From UBA1765 sp045629945 (GTDB taxonomy: Bacteria; Fibrobacterota; Fibrobacteria; Fibrobacterales; Fibrobacteraceae), in NCBI GenBank assembly GCA_045629945.1, contig JAZQSE010000015.1, forward strand, positions 1 to 50,474: a stretch of 50,474 nt of DNA, written 5' to 3'. A program made the translations under genes and the position numbers. Of the stretch, positions 34,018 through 42,458 are shown one piece after another; the stretch's first letter is position 1, and every line of letters starts with the position of its first letter. Below the pieces are notes generated by a model. It was not told the origin of the DNA and ran no database searches. It worked only from the letters and a program-made list of their open reading frames with translations.

Positions 34018-34701
34018 TCAAAGTTCCTTCTGCAAAATAATGCGGTAAGCTATTCCAAAATCACAAGGTTTTTCCAATACAACCTTAAATCCATTATTTT
34101 CAGCTAAATCCAAGAAGTTTTTAACCGTTAAAAATTTTTGAATGGAACTCAATAAATATTCATACGCAGAACGTTTTTTACTAAAAAACGCTCCCAAAAA
34201 CGGAATAAACAACGGAGCCAAGCGCTTGTAGAAAAATGTATTGAATTTGTTCCTTGGAGAAAAGAAATCAAGAACAACTAAAAAACCACCTGGCGAAAGG
34301 ACTCGATAAGCTTCTTTAAGTCCAATTTCAGTATCTGGTAAATTACGCATTCCAAAGCCATTCAAAACAACATCAAATGTATTTTCACCAAAAGGCATTT
34401 TCATGGCATCTAACTGAATCGGCGTTGTCTGAATATTTTTTTTCTTTGCACAAGAAAGCATTCCAAATGAAAAATCGCCTAAAATAGATTTTTCTGTTTG
34501 TCCCAAAAGTTTATGATATGTATTGATAAAATCTCCTGTTCCACCGCATAAATCTAAAACGCGTTTTCCAGGGTTTAATTGTTTTAGTTCTTTACAACAA
34601 GAATTTCTCCAAGAAATATCTCTAAAACAACTCAAGGTATGATTTAAAAAATCATACCGAAGAGATATATCATCAAACATTTTTCTTATTGGACTTACCA
34701 T
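34018..34701 (-). CDS. menG: Demethylmenaquinone methyltransferase
   Basis: A 227-residue UbiE/MenG-type SAM-dependent methyltransferase for the last step of menaquinone synthesis. It shows MFDDISLRYDFLNHTLS, the SAM motif VLDLCGGTGDF, NGFGMRNLPD and EAYRVLSPGG. As the first gene of the run menG-ubiX-ubiA-small protein-hemG, it suggests that quinone and haem supply are co-expressed for anaerobic electron transport. Confidence 0.95.
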   Translation of the reverse strand: MVSPIRKMFDDISLRYDFLNHTLSCFRDISWRNSCCKELKQLNPGKRVLDLCGGTGDFINTYHKLLGQTEKSILGDFSFGMLSCAKKKNIQTTPIQLDAMKMPFGENTFDVVLNGFGMRNLPDTEIGLKEAYRVLSPGGFLVVLDFFSPRNKFNTFFYKRLAPLFIPFLGAFFSKKRSAYEYLLSSIQKFLTVKNFLDLAENNGFKVVLEKPCDFGIAYRIILQKEL

Positions 34702-34716
34702 ACCTTAAATGTAGAA

Positions 34717-34743
34717 ATTCGCCGCTTCAAAGAAGCGGCGAAT
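34717..34743 (-). terminator. Strong hairpin after the CotH lipoprotein gene
   Basis: A perfect 12-bp stem (ATTCGCCGCTTC / GAAGCGGCGAAT) with an AAA loop lies between the CotH stop and the menG start. The T-run after it on the minus strand is short (TTTC), so it is likely a terminator for the CotH gene with some doubt. Confidence 0.65.
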
Positions 34744-34768
34744 GAATTCAATAACATTAAAATATCAT

Positions 34769-37171
34769 TTATTTAAAGACAGCGCTATAAGAAGCTGTTG
34801 CTGTTGGAATAACCATTCTTGGGTTTTGTGTAGAACCATCTTCCCAAGCAGAGAACACTCCAGAACCTGTCGGAACAGCTGTTAACTGAATTGGATGGTT
34901 ACTAAAGAACTTTCCTGAATAAGCGCCGCCATTAACCACATTCATTCCTTCAACCAAAACGGTACCACTTCCTTGAGCCGCAATAGAAACATTTACAAGG
35001 TTACCAACGTTAAATCTGTCCTGGTAATCTTCAAGAACCCATGAATCCCTATTTGCAGCCCATTCTTTAATAGATGAGCCACTTTTGCTAAACCCATAGC
35101 CTCTGTTTTCTCTATTGAAACGTTCCATATCGCGTTCAATTTCATCGGCATCAATTGTTGCAACCATTGATTCAATAACTGAAGACAATCTCTTTGAATT
35201 CAAATATTTATCAAGCATAATAGCAGAGCGGTTCACAAAAAGTCGTTCAAAATCCGGGTTTTCAATCAACTTATTGAAAATCATAGCAAAGCAACCTTTA
35301 CCAGAGCAAGAACCGCTACCGCCGCCACCTTGTTTAATCCAATTAAACATGTTTGTAGAATTTTCACTAAATCCAGAAACGGTCCATTTCCAATCAAAGC
35401 CATGATCCAAATCGTAAATCATAAACTTCCATGGTTGTTCTGGAGAACGCCAAGCACGAACGTTGTTATTTGGCCAGTCACCATTATGGATATAAATTTC
35501 AGCAGCCATATAATCGGCGAAATTACCAACATCCATCATAGCTTGAATTGTGGTGTAATAAGTATTATTAGCGCCAGAGAAATCATTGTTATAAGCAAAT
35601 TCCAACAATTCTTCATAACCAATAGAACTACCACCACTTACAGAAATATCATGCCCTAAATGTTTAATCATGTCAACTGTCTTAGCATCAATCCCGTAAT
35701 TCGTTTCAACATAATGTTCATTAAAACGTTCACGCATATCATGAATACCATAATATTCACCATTGTAGAACACCACTACCTGGCGGCTACGTTGGTAATC
35801 CACTCCAGAGCCTTCAAGTATAGCACCGCCTGCAGCATCAGCAATATAGTCTGATACAAAGCGGTTTCCGTTATTACGCAAATTAAAGGCTTTGAATTTC
35901 TGAGCTTCTGGGCGAGTCGTAAACAATGGGTAATGCAAGCGGCCATCTTGGTATTGTTCACGCATAACAACGGCCACTGATTTTTTCTTTTCCATTCGAC
36001 TCCAGTTTCCCATCAGAGAAATCCCGGCATCAATTTCCCAACTTTTCCCATTTGTTGAACTACCATTTTCAAAGAATTCAACATGCACAGGGAATTCAAT
36101 ATCTTCATAGAGGCCTTCCGGACAACAAGCAGGATCGCCACAACCGCAATCGATATAATGTTGATTAAAGAATGTTGGAGAAACGCTGATTGCAACCACA
36201 GGCATTTTAATACTTTCTTCAACAAAATAAGTTTCGGTTATCACTTTATTTGTAATCTTTCCTTCTTCAAACAAAGCACAACGAACAACGGTTGTTTCAT
36301 TAATTTCTTTAGAGCTTCTAAATTCTTGAGAATGTTCTGTTGGTTCAGCGCCACCAAATTCACAACGAACCACACCACTAGCTACTTGTGGTGGATTAAG
36401 AGTCAAACCATTTGCAAAAAATCCACCGGCAGGAGTTAAAGTAAAATCTCCGACAAAGCCATCAAAACCACTAGAAACCGTATTTTTTTGTTCTGGGGTT
36501 GGCTCTTCAAAATAGCGCCATTCTCCGCCATTGATAATGCCCCAAGAAAGTCCTGGGTCCAAAGCCGGGTACGCTACAGAATCACGGATAGCCCAGTTTT
36601 TATCAATCAAATAAATAGAGCCACCTTCTTTTTCTAGTTTCCAGTTTGTATGCGTTCTAAAATGTTTCCCTTTAGAATCAAGCCCGACTAAAGGAGCTGC
36701 CAAATCTTTTCCTGAGCAAAATACAGTTCTAAGTTCTCCAGGAGGAATAATTAATTTATCAATAATCCATTTTCTTGGGTTATCAAGTTTTTCAACTAAA
36801 GAATAACCACGAAGGTCAGCAGTATCTTGCCCGGCATTATAAATTTCAACCCAACCTGGGTCTTCTGCGTCGTGGTCTAACCAAGAAATATTCTGGGCAG
36901 CTATTTCGGTAATTCTCAATGTAGAATGACCTAAGTAATGCAATTCTTTTCCTGTGGTATCATCAATAAAAACAGATACGGTATCGTAGAAAACCGAAGT
37001 ATCTCCTGGAACAGGTGGGGTGACAGGAACCGAAGATGAAGAAACATTACTTAAAGAAGATGACGACGCCTCTGGCAAAAGCATTAAAGAGTCACCTTCA
37101 GGAGAATCGCTACAAGCAACTATAGCGGATAAGCAGGATGCCCAAAAAAAGACTTTATACGTTTTTTGCAT
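34769..37171 (-). CDS. CotH-family lipoprotein with lamin-tail domain
   Basis: An 800-residue surface lipoprotein. The lipobox gives Cys20 (SAIVAC), followed by a poly-serine linker. Residues of about 84-195 look like a lamin-tail domain (ITEIAAQNISWLDHD, WVEIYNAG). About 325-690 is a CotH kinase-like domain with SLMGNWSRMEKKKS, KAFNLRNNGN, the EYYGIHDMRERFNEHY segment and the metal-site DLDHGFDW near 586-593. A cysteine-rich CGCGDPACC lies near residue 344. The C-terminal 75 residues resemble an InlB B-repeat-like beta domain. Spore CotH is an atypical protein kinase; these secreted forms are often found in cellulolytic bacteria, and their targets are unknown. Confidence 0.88.
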   Translation of the reverse strand: MQKTYKVFFWASCLSAIVACSDSPEGDSLMLLPEASSSSLSNVSSSSVPVTPPVPGDTSVFYDTVSVFIDDTTGKELHYLGHSTLRITEIAAQNISWLDHDAEDPGWVEIYNAGQDTADLRGYSLVEKLDNPRKWIIDKLIIPPGELRTVFCSGKDLAAPLVGLDSKGKHFRTHTNWKLEKEGGSIYLIDKNWAIRDSVAYPALDPGLSWGIINGGEWRYFEEPTPEQKNTVSSGFDGFVGDFTLTPAGGFFANGLTLNPPQVASGVVRCEFGGAEPTEHSQEFRSSKEINETTVVRCALFEEGKITNKVITETYFVEESIKMPVVAISVSPTFFNQHYIDCGCGDPACCPEGLYEDIEFPVHVEFFENGSSTNGKSWEIDAGISLMGNWSRMEKKKSVAVVMREQYQDGRLHYPLFTTRPEAQKFKAFNLRNNGNRFVSDYIADAAGGAILEGSGVDYQRSRQVVVFYNGEYYGIHDMRERFNEHYVETNYGIDAKTVDMIKHLGHDISVSGGSSIGYEELLEFAYNNDFSGANNTYYTTIQAMMDVGNFADYMAAEIYIHNGDWPNNNVRAWRSPEQPWKFMIYDLDHGFDWKWTVSGFSENSTNMFNWIKQGGGGSGSCSGKGCFAMIFNKLIENPDFERLFVNRSAIMLDKYLNSKRLSSVIESMVATIDADEIERDMERFNRENRGYGFSKSGSSIKEWAANRDSWVLEDYQDRFNVGNLVNVSIAAQGSGTVLVEGMNVVNGGAYSGKFFSNHPIQLTAVPTGSGVFSAWEDGSTQNPRMVIPTATASYSAVFK

Positions 37172-37483
37172 AAATTAATACCTAAAATTCACCTAGCAAC
37201 CACACCCATTAAATGAAAATTTTCCATTTTTACAAAAATAGCGAAAAAAAAGCCTAAATCATTTTTAAAGCCTTAATTCACATTCCATTTTTCAAACAAA
37301 AAAAAATTCACTTGCCTCTTATTATATATCTTTTTTCATCATTTATCCGTAATAATTTTTTTTACGCTAAAATATTTGCACTCTATCACAGCAAAGTTCT
37401 TTCACCTCTTTGAAATGTTTAAAATAATTTACCTTAATAAACGTTTTTTCCATTTTCATTAAAATTTTCTATAATACCGCGGT
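37172..37483. other. AT-rich divergent promoter region
   Basis: This 312-base gap separates the divergent CotH and sufS genes. It is very AT-rich, with long A and T tracts. No gene, RNA structure or clear repeat is visible. It should carry promoters for both genes. Confidence 0.6.
37470..37475 (+). promoter_or_regulatory. Candidate -10 box of sufS
   Basis: TATAAT ends 8 bases before the sufS ATG, and no Shine-Dalgarno sequence lies between. Transcription would begin one or two bases from the start codon, implying a leaderless mRNA. Confidence 0.45.
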
Positions 37484-38713
37484 ATGAAACATTCTCTTGA
37501 AAATATGCGGGCAGAATTCCCTGTTTTAGCACAAAATATTGAAAGTGCAAAACCCTTTGCCTTTCTTGATAGTACAGCAACAACTCAAAAACCTATGCCT
37601 GTTATTCAGGTTATGAATGATTTTTACACCAAACATTACAGTTCTGTTAAACGCGGTGTTTATCAAATAAGTGAAAAAACAACCCAAGCTTTTGAAAAAG
37701 CTCGAAAAGAAATAGCTTCTTTTATAAATGCGTCTTCAGAAAACGAAATCATTTTTACAAGCGGAACAACTGCAAGTATAAATCTCGCTGCCTGGAGTTA
37801 TGGTCGTAAATTTTTACAAGCCGGTGATGAAATTTTAATCAGTGCTTTAGAACACCACGCCAATATTGTGCCATGGCAACTCATTGCCGAAGAAAAAGGC
37901 GCTCTTTTACGCGTTATTCCTGTTGATGACCACGCCAATTTAGTTCTTGAAAAAATACCGGAACTTTTGACAGAAAAAACAAAAATTGTAGCCATAACTC
38001 ATATAAGCAATGTCACAGGAACAGTCAATCCCATAAAAGACATTATTCAAACCGTCAGAAATTTTTCAAAAAACGCCAAAATCCTTATTGATGCGGCACA
38101 AAGTATTGCTCATCAAAAAATAGATGTCCAAGAATTAGATTGCGACTTTTTAGCTTTTTCTGGGCATAAAATGTATGGTCCTACAGGAATTGGTGTTTTA
38201 TTCGGCAAATACGAACTCCTTGAATCAATGCCTCCTCTTTTCGGTGGCGGTGAAATGATAAAAAGCGTTTCTTTTGAAAAAACAACTTTTGCCCCTCCCC
38301 CCGCCAGATTTGAAGCCGGCACTCCACCAATCGCTGAAGTCATTGGCCTAGGCGAAGCCGTAAAATGGTTAAAAGAAACCGGACTTGATAATATTCATCG
38401 TAAGGAATCCGGAATTCTTGAATATGCTATCAGCCAGTTTTCTGAAATTCCCGAAATTCACATTTTAGGCAATCCTAAGGAACGCGGGGCTCTATTAAGC
38501 ATTACTTTAGAGGGAATCCATGCTCATGATGCAGCCATGATTCTTGATGAAGAAAATATTGCCGTCAGAAGTGGGCACCATTGCGCAGAACCCGTAATGA
38601 AGCGATTTAATATCCCGGCTACTTTACGTTTTAGCTTTGGTGTTTATTCTGAAAAGTGGGAAATTGACCGTGCTTTAATAGCCTTGAAACGAGTGATTCG
38701 CCTTTTCAAATAA
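37484..38713 (+). CDS. sufS: Cysteine desulfurase SufS
   Basis: A 409-residue PLP enzyme that draws sulfur from cysteine for iron-sulfur cluster assembly. It has the class V aminotransferase fold with the cofactor-stacking histidine in SALEHHANIVPWQ, the PLP lysine in FSGHKMYGPTG (Lys229) and the persulfide cysteine in RSGHHCAEP (Cys367), which marks the SufS/group II type. No other suf gene is adjacent. It reads toward serS with a 54-base gap. Confidence 0.95.
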   Translation: MKHSLENMRAEFPVLAQNIESAKPFAFLDSTATTQKPMPVIQVMNDFYTKHYSSVKRGVYQISEKTTQAFEKARKEIASFINASSENEIIFTSGTTASINLAAWSYGRKFLQAGDEILISALEHHANIVPWQLIAEEKGALLRVIPVDDHANLVLEKIPELLTEKTKIVAITHISNVTGTVNPIKDIIQTVRNFSKNAKILIDAAQSIAHQKIDVQELDCDFLAFSGHKMYGPTGIGVLFGKYELLESMPPLFGGGEMIKSVSFEKTTFAPPPARFEAGTPPIAEVIGLGEAVKWLKETGLDNIHRKESGILEYAISQFSEIPEIHILGNPKERGALLSITLEGIHAHDAAMILDEENIAVRSGHHCAEPVMKRFNIPATLRFSFGVYSEKWEIDRALIALKRVIRLFK

Positions 38714-38767
38714 AAACTTCATTTTTTACTTACTATATTTACACCAAATTTATACAAGAGGCTTTTT

Positions 38768-40036
38768 ATGCTTGACATTCGTAAAATTCGCGAAAACCCA
38801 GAATTCTACAAAGAAGAAACCCGTAAAAAAGGGACAACTATTGAAATAGATGAAATCCTTTCACTTGATGAAAAGCGTCGTTCTATTTTAGCTGAAGTTG
38901 AAAAATTGAAAGCAGAACGCAATGCTGAATCCAAACGCATTGGTGAATTGAAAAAGAAAGGCGAAAATGCTGATGATGCTGTTTTAGCAATGCGAGCTCT
39001 TGGTGATAAAATTGCTGAATTAGATTCGGCAGCTAAAGCTGTTGAATTTGAACAAACTGAGAAATTGATGCATATCCCAAATATTGCACCAAATGCTCCT
39101 GAAGGCGAATCTAGCGAAGATAACGTAGTTAGAGCTACTTGGGGAACTCCCAGAGAAATTGATTTTGACGCCGTTGACCACAAAACTTTAGGCGAACGCT
39201 TGGGATTATTTGATTTTGAACGTGGTGCAAAAATTTCCGGAAGCGGTTTCCCAGTTTATCGCGGTCTTGGTGCAAGACTTGAACGTGCTTTAATTCAATT
39301 TTTCTTAGACATGCATAGAGAAGCAGGCTTTGAAGAAATCATTCCTCCATACCTTGTACTACGCAAAACAATGAGAGGTACAGGTCAACTTCCAAAATTT
39401 GAAGAAGATATGTATCGTTGTGATAAAGACGACGATCTTTTCCTCATTCCAACAGCAGAAGTTCCTGTTACAAATCTCTACGCCGAAGAATTTATTCCTG
39501 AATCAGAACTTCCAAAAAGACTTTGTGCTTATTCTGCTTGCTTCCGTCGCGAAGCTGGTAGCTATGGAAAAGACACCAGAGGGCTTTTACGCTTACATCA
39601 ATTCAACAAAGTGGAAATGGTTTATTTCGCTCACCCAGAAAAAAGCTATGAAGCTCACGAAGAATTAACTCGCTTTGGTGAAATTCTTTTAGAAAAGCTC
39701 GGACTCCCTTACAGACGTTTAGAACTTTGCAAAGGGGACTTAGGTTTTGGGGCTGCAAAATGCTACGACCTTGAAATGTATGCTCCTGTTGAAAAGAAAT
39801 GGCTTGAAGTCAGCTCTTGTTCTAATTTCGAAGATTTCCAAGCAAGACGTGCAGGAATCCGCACTAAACTTAACGGAAAGAATACTTTTGTCCATACATT
39901 GAATGGTTCTGGACTTGCCACACCTCGTGTTATGGTTGGTATTTGTGACAATTACCAACAAGCAGATGGGTCTTTAGTAATTCCAGAAGTTTTACGCCCT
40001 TATATGGGTGGTTTGGAAAAGATAGAAGCCAAATAA
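38768..40036 (+). CDS. serS: Seryl-tRNA synthetase
   Basis: A 422-residue class II synthetase that charges tRNA-Ser. The N-terminal antiparallel coiled coil (about 25-105) grips the long variable arm of tRNA-Ser. Motif 2 is FRREAGSYGKDTRGLLRLHQF, with motif 3 in NGSGLATPRVMVGICDNYQ. AGAGG lies upstream of the ATG, and a terminator follows the stop. There is no T-box leader. Confidence 0.97.
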   Translation: MLDIRKIRENPEFYKEETRKKGTTIEIDEILSLDEKRRSILAEVEKLKAERNAESKRIGELKKKGENADDAVLAMRALGDKIAELDSAAKAVEFEQTEKLMHIPNIAPNAPEGESSEDNVVRATWGTPREIDFDAVDHKTLGERLGLFDFERGAKISGSGFPVYRGLGARLERALIQFFLDMHREAGFEEIIPPYLVLRKTMRGTGQLPKFEEDMYRCDKDDDLFLIPTAEVPVTNLYAEEFIPESELPKRLCAYSACFRREAGSYGKDTRGLLRLHQFNKVEMVYFAHPEKSYEAHEELTRFGEILLEKLGLPYRRLELCKGDLGFGAAKCYDLEMYAPVEKKWLEVSSCSNFEDFQARRAGIRTKLNGKNTFVHTLNGSGLATPRVMVGICDNYQQADGSLVIPEVLRPYMGGLEKIEAK

Positions 40037-40055
40037 AAAAAAACTACACAAGAAG

Positions 40056-40079
40056 AGAGGCTTTCGAAGCCTCTTTTTT
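40056..40079 (+). terminator. Terminator of serS
   Basis: An 8-bp perfect stem AGAGGCTT / AAGCCTCT with a TCG loop runs into a T tract. It lies between serS and the convergent small gene. Confidence 0.92.
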
Positions 40080-40099
40080 ATGCGCCAGAGAATAAAAAA

Positions 40100-40312
40100 T
40101 TATTCTGCTGGTAAAATAATTTCGATATGCCGCGTACTCACGTTAAGAAAGTGCGTGTGGAATAAGTCTTTTTCTTCTTTATTCGCCACTTTTACTTGAG
40201 TTACAGCAATAAATTCTTTATTTTCACGAATATAGTCTGTTAAGCGTTCATCGCGTAACATATCTATTTCGCCGGTAATTACAAAGTTATCTGTCCAAAT
40301 TTTTACTAGCAT
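40100..40312 (-). CDS. Small uncharacterised protein
   Basis: A 70-residue protein with alternating strands (VKIWTDNFVITGEIDM, EFIAVTQVKVAN, FLNVSTRHIEIILP), probably a small beta-barrel. It recalls short conserved proteins of unknown function (DUF6812-like), but this is from memory of pattern only. The start at 40312 matches that pattern; an in-frame start 12 codons upstream adds a Lys/Tyr-rich stretch not expected for it. No clear ribosome site is visible. It is convergent with serS. Confidence 0.6.
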   Translation of the reverse strand: MLVKIWTDNFVITGEIDMLRDERLTDYIRENKEFIAVTQVKVANKEEKDLFHTHFLNVSTRHIEIILPAE

Positions 40313-40428
40313 AATGTAAATATAAAGATTTTTTTTGTTTCTGTTCAAATAATAAGTGTATTTTAAGAAAAGAATGGATTGTATAACAAAAACATTCCTA
40401 AACTGAATTTTTTCTTGGAGATTTTCAA

Positions 40429-41280
40429 ATGGCTATAGTCAAAAAGAGTTCAACCAAAAAAGTCGCTTCCAAAAAAGCAAAAGAACCTCAAATTGCTTAT
40501 TTAGACAAACAATTCCTGGAAGGAGACGCTGGACGACAAGTTCGTATTCTTTCTGAATTTTTAGCACCTGGCGAACGTTTTGCTAACGAAAAAATCCAGA
40601 ATTCTATTGTATTCTTTGGTTCTGCCCGCACTCTTCCTATGGAAGAAATCAAAAAAAGAAAAAAATCTGTTAAAGGCAAAGAACTCAAAAAATTACATGC
40701 TTTAGAAAACGTTGCTCAATATTACACCGCGGCAAGAGATTTAGCAAGACAACTCGGTAAATGGTGTAATTCCCAACAAAATGGTTTTACTATTTGTACA
40801 GGTGGCGGACCTGGCATTATGGAAGCTGGCAACCGTGGAGCAAATGACGTAGGGACTCCTTCTACTGGGTTAAACATCAAGTTACCTTTTGAACAACACC
40901 CGAACCCTTATATTTCAGAAGCATTGAATATGCAATTCAGATATTTCTTTATCCGTAAATTCTGGTTTTTGCATATTGCCCGCGCTCTTATTGTATTCCC
41001 TGGTGGCTTTGGGACATTAGATGAAATGTTTGAAGCGTTGACACTTATCCAAACAAGACGCTATTCGGAAAAAGTTCCTGTTGTTATTTTTGGAACCGAA
41101 TTCTGGAAAAAACTGATTAACTGGGAATACCTTGTAGAAACAGGCATGATAAATAAAGAAGACCTGAACCTTTTCTTATTTACCGATTCTGTTGATGAAG
41201 CTTATGAATACATCACTAATATCCTTGGCGAACAAGAAAACCAATTAGAACGCGACAGGCGCTCATTTGGAGTGATTTAG
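40429..41280 (+). CDS. LOG-family protein (nucleotide 5'-monophosphate nucleosidase type)
   Basis: A 283-residue protein of the LOG (Lonely guy) family, formerly annotated as lysine decarboxylase. The signature motifs are GGGPGIMEAGNRGA and PGGFGTLDEMFEALTLIQT. Many members release free bases from nucleoside monophosphates. Its N-terminal 20 residues are rich in lysine and look disordered. GGAG lies upstream of the ATG. The two-motif family call is firm; the substrate is unknown. Confidence 0.9.
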   Translation: MAIVKKSSTKKVASKKAKEPQIAYLDKQFLEGDAGRQVRILSEFLAPGERFANEKIQNSIVFFGSARTLPMEEIKKRKKSVKGKELKKLHALENVAQYYTAARDLARQLGKWCNSQQNGFTICTGGGPGIMEAGNRGANDVGTPSTGLNIKLPFEQHPNPYISEALNMQFRYFFIRKFWFLHIARALIVFPGGFGTLDEMFEALTLIQTRRYSEKVPVVIFGTEFWKKLINWEYLVETGMINKEDLNLFLFTDSVDEAYEYITNILGEQENQLERDRRSFGVI

Positions 41281-41352
41281 CTTTATCAAGAAAACATCTT
41301 ACTTTTTTTATATAATCTATCTTCTTATTTTTTCTTTAATTAAATTTGAAGA

Positions 41353-42456
41353 GTGATTAGGACATGGCTTTCAAATAAAATTGATCTTCTTTCTCGCAAG
41401 CTTGCCTTGCGGGAACATTGCTCATTAGAAGAGTACCAATATCTTTTTGATCAGAATCCAGAATTCTTACATAGTGGAGCTATAGAGCGCATCAAACTGC
41501 TTGAGCCAATTTCTATTGAAGGGACTAATGATTTGTTTAAAGCAAGGTATTGGATTGAACGACTTTCTGACGACACTAAATACAATGAAAAAGACATCGT
41601 TTTAAAAATCTGCAAATACTATGCTCCATCTGGAAAAAACAGAGTACATCGTCTAAATATGTTACTCAGTGCATTTCAAGACGAAATCAGAATAAATAAC
41701 TTAATCCGTGCTACAAATATTGAAGGCGTTGTACAAAGCTTCGGGGGCGGTTTTGCTGGGCGCCATCCTTATTTTAAAATGGAGTTTATTCGTGGTTGTT
41801 CTTTAGACCAAATGTTTAAAAAAGAACTGTCAGACGAAGAAGTTTTTCAACGACTAGCCCAAATGGCTTATTTAGCCAATACAATCAGCCAGTTGCATTA
41901 TTACCAGATAATTCATAAAGATTTAAAACCTAAAAATTTATTGCTTTGCCAAAACCCAGAGCACATCAACAACCATAAAATTTTAATCTGTGACTTTGGT
42001 TATGCACAAGCCAAATTAAGAGAAAGCGTAACAGAATATGGTGGAAAACTGACTCCTTGTTATAGTGCCCCAGAACAAGCTGTTATGGGAGAAAACCTTT
42101 CTCAATCGGTTGATTACTTTAGCTTTGGAATCATTTTGCATGAATATTTAACCGGCGAACAACTTTTCCCTGATGCAATGAAAATTTTTATTGAAGATGG
42201 TTACCGCATTACAGAACGCTATTTAGAACATTTAAAAACGGGAAAACGCAATGTTTTTGAAAATGCTAATTTCCCAGAAGTCCGAAAGTGGATTGATGAT
42301 TTAACCATTTTTGACAGCTTTGAAAGAATGCAAAAATGTGATAACTTGTTCAACATCGCTCATAAATTAAGAGAACGTATTAATTCTCTTGGCTATAGAG
42401 ATGTAAACACTGATTTCTTATGGAATCAATTAAGCGAATACCATTCAAAAAGTTAA
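41353..42456 (+). CDS. Hanks-type Ser/Thr protein kinase
   Basis: A 367-residue soluble kinase. Catalytic features are Lys85 in VLKICK, Glu111 of the alphaC helix, the catalytic loop HKDLKPKN (188-195), DFG (214-216) and the APE motif as SAPEQ. The glycine-rich loop (SIEGTNDLFKA) lacks the usual GxGxxG, and a 40-residue N-terminal extension precedes it. There is no membrane helix or PASTA domain in the protein. The start is GTG at 41353 with a weak GAAGA site. The next gene starts two bases after its stop and encodes a membrane protein, likely its partner or target. Confidence 0.9.
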   Translation: MIRTWLSNKIDLLSRKLALREHCSLEEYQYLFDQNPEFLHSGAIERIKLLEPISIEGTNDLFKARYWIERLSDDTKYNEKDIVLKICKYYAPSGKNRVHRLNMLLSAFQDEIRINNLIRATNIEGVVQSFGGGFAGRHPYFKMEFIRGCSLDQMFKKELSDEEVFQRLAQMAYLANTISQLHYYQIIHKDLKPKNLLLCQNPEHINNHKILICDFGYAQAKLRESVTEYGGKLTPCYSAPEQAVMGENLSQSVDYFSFGIILHEYLTGEQLFPDAMKIFIEDGYRITERYLEHLKTGKRNVFENANFPEVRKWIDDLTIFDSFERMQKCDNLFNIAHKLRERINSLGYRDVNTDFLWNQLSEYHSKS

Positions 42457-42458
42457 TT

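Noticed and set aside
40056..40079. Considered as a small-RNA hairpin
   Set aside because: The stem with a T-run right after the serS stop is fully explained as a terminator.
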